Positions 6,619 through 7,625 of a stretch of DNA of 7,625 bases are shown in pieces. Position numbers and translations under genes: made by a program. The stretch is from Deltaproteobacteria bacterium. GTDB taxonomy: Bacteria; Desulfobacterota; DSM-4660; Desulfatiglandales; Desulfatiglandaceae. Numbering within the stretch: the stretch's first letter is position 1; each line of letters starts with the position of its first letter. The stretch is taken from assembly GCA_019307645.1 (NCBI GenBank), contig JAFDJF010000091.1, positions 1 through 7,625 on the forward strand, in the 5' to 3' direction. Below the pieces are notes generated by a model, which saw only the letters and a program-made list of their open reading frames with translations, was not told the origin of the DNA and ran no database searches.

Positions 6619-6860
6619 GAGGAAATGACGTTTTGTCCATAACCTGTCCATGGTTTTGAAATTTTAATGACTGTTTTTCAAGTCTTGTCGCATACTTTGA
6701 CGCGTCAAATGCACTGCCAGACAGGCGGCAAGGGACACTGCCTTTCGCTAATGGAAATATGCCTGGATTAGGGGGGACCTTATTCTTTCTTTACTATAGT
6801 CTCTAAACGCCCTTGTTTATGGTCGGATTATTAAAGTTCCTTAATAATTTTACCGATATA
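6619..6860. other. A+T-rich non-coding stretch downstream of the tRNA
   Basis: I find no convincing gene. It contains a direct repeat TGTCCAT (6634-6640 and 6645-6651), a perfect palindrome (6696-6709), a run of six G (6771-6776) and TATAGT (6795-6800), which resembles a -10 box but lacks a -35 partner. A minus-strand frame is open for 59 codons to a TAA at 6611-6613 but has no start codon near its beginning. A 35-codon plus-strand frame starts at 6819 without a ribosome binding site. This could be remnant DNA of an element integrated at the tRNA. Confidence 0.5.
6696..6709. promoter_or_regulatory. perfect 14-bp palindrome, possible protein binding site
   Basis: TTTGACGCGTCAAA is perfectly self-complementary, with GCAT (6690-6693) and ATGC (6709-6712) as near-symmetric flanks. 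The form suits a dimeric regulator or recombinase, but no partner is identified and no gene starts nearby. Confidence 0.35.
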
Positions 6861-6917
6861 AACTTGGCGAGGTTGGCTTCCCCTTTGTCCAACCTCCATC
6901 CCCAAACCCGCCAAGTT
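6861..6917 (+). other. candidate antiterminator hairpin
   Basis: AACTTGGCG (6861-6869) is complementary to CGCCAAGTT (6909-6917). Within it AGGTTGG (6870-6876) pairs with CCAACCT (6889-6895) around a 12-base loop. The 6909-6915 strand is also needed for the terminator stem that follows, so the two folds exclude each other. This is the layout of an attenuator or riboswitch expression platform; no ligand-binding domain is recognised. Confidence 0.45.
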
Positions 6918-6950
6918 TTGGATTGAACACCCTCGCTTGGCGGGTTTTTT
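6904..6950 (+). terminator. strong intrinsic terminator
   Basis: AAACCCGCCAAG (6904-6915) pairs perfectly with CTTGGCGGGTTT (6936-6947), a 12-bp stem with a 20-base loop, and the T-run extends to 6950. No protein gene ends here, so the terminated transcript must be an unannotated RNA or a leader. Confidence 0.85.
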
Positions 6951-7014
6951 CTTGCCTTTTACCAAATTTTGATACTCAACTCACAAAAGACGGAATAATA
7001 AAAAAACTCCCTTA

Positions 7015-7043
7015 TTGACCGTTTTCTCCTGGTGTGGTATTTT
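7015..7043 (+). promoter_or_regulatory. sigma-70 promoter with extended -10
   Basis: TTGACC (7015-7020) matches the -35 consensus at five of six positions. After a 17-base spacer comes TATTTT (7038-7043), four of six, preceded by TGG, the extended -10 element. The predicted transcription start is near 7050. Confidence 0.55.
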
Positions 7044-7049
7044 TAAACT

Positions 7050-7115
7050 TATAAATTTTCTCTTTTTCTAGGCCTCTGAGTGAGCATAGTCTGTATGTGG
7101 CTCAGAGGCTTTTTT
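7050..7115 (+). ncRNA. candidate small RNA or attenuated leader of about 65 nt
   Basis: Transcription from the promoter at 7015-7043 would run only about 65 bases before the terminator at 7072-7115. The RNA would be a U-rich single-stranded 5' part (AUAAAUUUUCUCUUUUUCUAG) followed by the 9-bp terminator hairpin. It contains no open frame with a start codon. Either it is a free small RNA, or it is a leader whose terminator sets read-through into the SpoIIAA-like gene at 7211. No known RNA family is recognised, and both ends are predicted only. Confidence 0.35.
7072..7115 (+). terminator. intrinsic terminator upstream of the SpoIIAA-like gene
   Basis: GCCTCTGAG (7072-7080) pairs perfectly with CTCAGAGGC (7101-7109), loop 20 bases, followed by six T (7110-7115). 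The loop length and the TTTTTTCT tail are the same as in the terminator at 6904-6950, although the stems differ. It lies 95 bases before the next start codon. Confidence 0.85.
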
Positions 7116-7210
7116 CTAGTTCCAGGAACTTGTTTTATGACGAAGAAATCATTCGTGACATGCTGGTAATAACTTTCAGCCTATTGGCCGTACTTCTGAG
7201 GAAACACTGA

Positions 7211-7603
7211 ATGCCAATTGAATACGAACTATTAAAAAATGGACAATTTGTTTATGCGGTTGCATCAGGAGAGCTTACAAGTGAGGATTTAGTTGGCTAT
7301 GATAAGGCCCTGGCTGTTAACCCTGGAATCAAGGATGGATTCAAGGAATTGTTTGATGCCTCAAGAATCACAAGGAATGACATTACAAAAGAAACCGTTA
7401 ATCAACTTGTTGAATCAAATTTACAGAAAAGCAAAGACCGAGTCTCTGGTAGCAAGTGCGCCATTGTTGTATCGGGAGATTTGTCTTTTCATTTGGCAAA
7501 ATATTTTGAAAGCCAGGCCGCAGACCTGGATCTCACGACAATCGTATTTAATGATTTGTCTACTGCCAGGATATGGTTGGGCATATCGAAAGCTTCTGCC
7601 TGA
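7211..7603 (+). CDS. small SpoIIAA/STAS-like protein of unknown function
   Basis: A 130-residue soluble protein without signal peptide or membrane helix. Its pattern fits the uncharacterised SpoIIAA-like (STAS/SEC14-type) small proteins: an N-terminal strand pair (IEYELLKNGQFVYAVASGELT, in two parts), the DLVGYDKAL helix (26-34), ELFDASRI (46-53), SGSKCAIVVSGDLSFHLAKYFES block (about 79-101) and the closing VFNDLSTARIWLGI (112-125). I recognise this overall pattern but cannot name a function. GAGGA (7198-7202) lies eight bases before the ATG and supports the start. The gene is visibly more A+T-rich than the genes to its left. It stands alone, behind a terminator and a candidate small RNA. A link to the receiver-STAS protein about 1.5 kb away is conceivable only by fold. 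Confidence 0.8.
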   Translation: MPIEYELLKNGQFVYAVASGELTSEDLVGYDKALAVNPGIKDGFKELFDASRITRNDITKETVNQLVESNLQKSKDRVSGSKCAIVVSGDLSFHLAKYFESQAADLDLTTIVFNDLSTARIWLGISKASA

Positions 7604-7625
7604 TTACGCAATGCACCCTACCTTA
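7604..7625. repeat. edge of a probable dispersed repeat
   Basis: Directly after the TGA the sequence reads ACGCAATGCACCCTACC (7607-7623), whose reverse complement GGTAGGGTGCATTGCGT resembles the widespread GTAGGGTGCGTT-type intergenic or miniature-element termini. It is cut by the window end, so its partner arm cannot be seen. Confidence 0.4.

Noticed and set aside
1..7625. CRISPR array, transposase, toxin-antitoxin or phage structural genes
   Set aside because: No regularly spaced repeats, no transposase motifs and no small overlapping gene pairs of that type were seen on either strand.

Overview
The window looks like chromosomal DNA of a Gram-negative bacterium, most likely a deltaproteobacterium (Desulfobacterota). 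The reasons are a stand-alone heptose-phosphate adenylyltransferase of LPS synthesis, a CheX/receiver signalling pair, a MrfA-type helicase joined to an exonuclease domain, and degenerate 'TGAACC' and 'GTTAAC' intergenic repeats of a kind I associate with that group. The taxonomic call is inference; no rRNA is present.

Layout. Positions 1-330 hold no convincing gene, only short inverted repeats and small palindromes. A tight plus-strand operon follows: a fused helicase-exonuclease (331-3219, MrfA-like helicase with MZB/DUF1998 cysteine cluster plus a MrfB/YprB-like DEDDy exonuclease), a YkgJ-type cysteine-cluster protein (3216-3599) and a ComF-type phosphoribosyltransferase-fold protein (3596-4330). 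Each junction is a 4-base stop/start overlap. After an 89-base gap containing GTTAAC repeats comes rfaE2 (4420-4911). Convergent to it on the minus strand is a two-gene signalling operon: a CheX-like phosphatase (5696-6181), then a receiver domain fused to a STAS-like domain (4937-5680), 15 bases apart with a strong GGAGG ribosome binding site.

The right third is sparse in genes. A complete tRNA-Arg(ACG) at 6497-6573 has its own plausible promoter and a strong terminator. Beyond it, 637 bases of A+T-rich DNA lack a convincing protein gene but are rich in structure: a perfect 14-bp palindrome, a tRNA-proximal direct repeat, a segment with two mutually exclusive hairpins ending in a 12-bp intrinsic terminator, and a compact promoter-terminator pair that could make a small RNA of about 65 nt. 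A small SpoIIAA-like protein gene (7211-7603) follows, and the window ends in what looks like the start of a dispersed repeat.

How the parts may work together. The first operon links a DNA-repair-like motor/nuclease with ComF, whose relatives act in DNA uptake or recombination, so a DNA-processing role is reasonable but unproven. CheX plus receiver-STAS could be a phosphorylation switch with its own phosphatase and an output through partner binding; no kinase is in the window. The most interesting points are the helicase-exonuclease fusion, the altered phosphosite region of the STAS domain, and the unexplained structured RNA region downstream of the tRNA.
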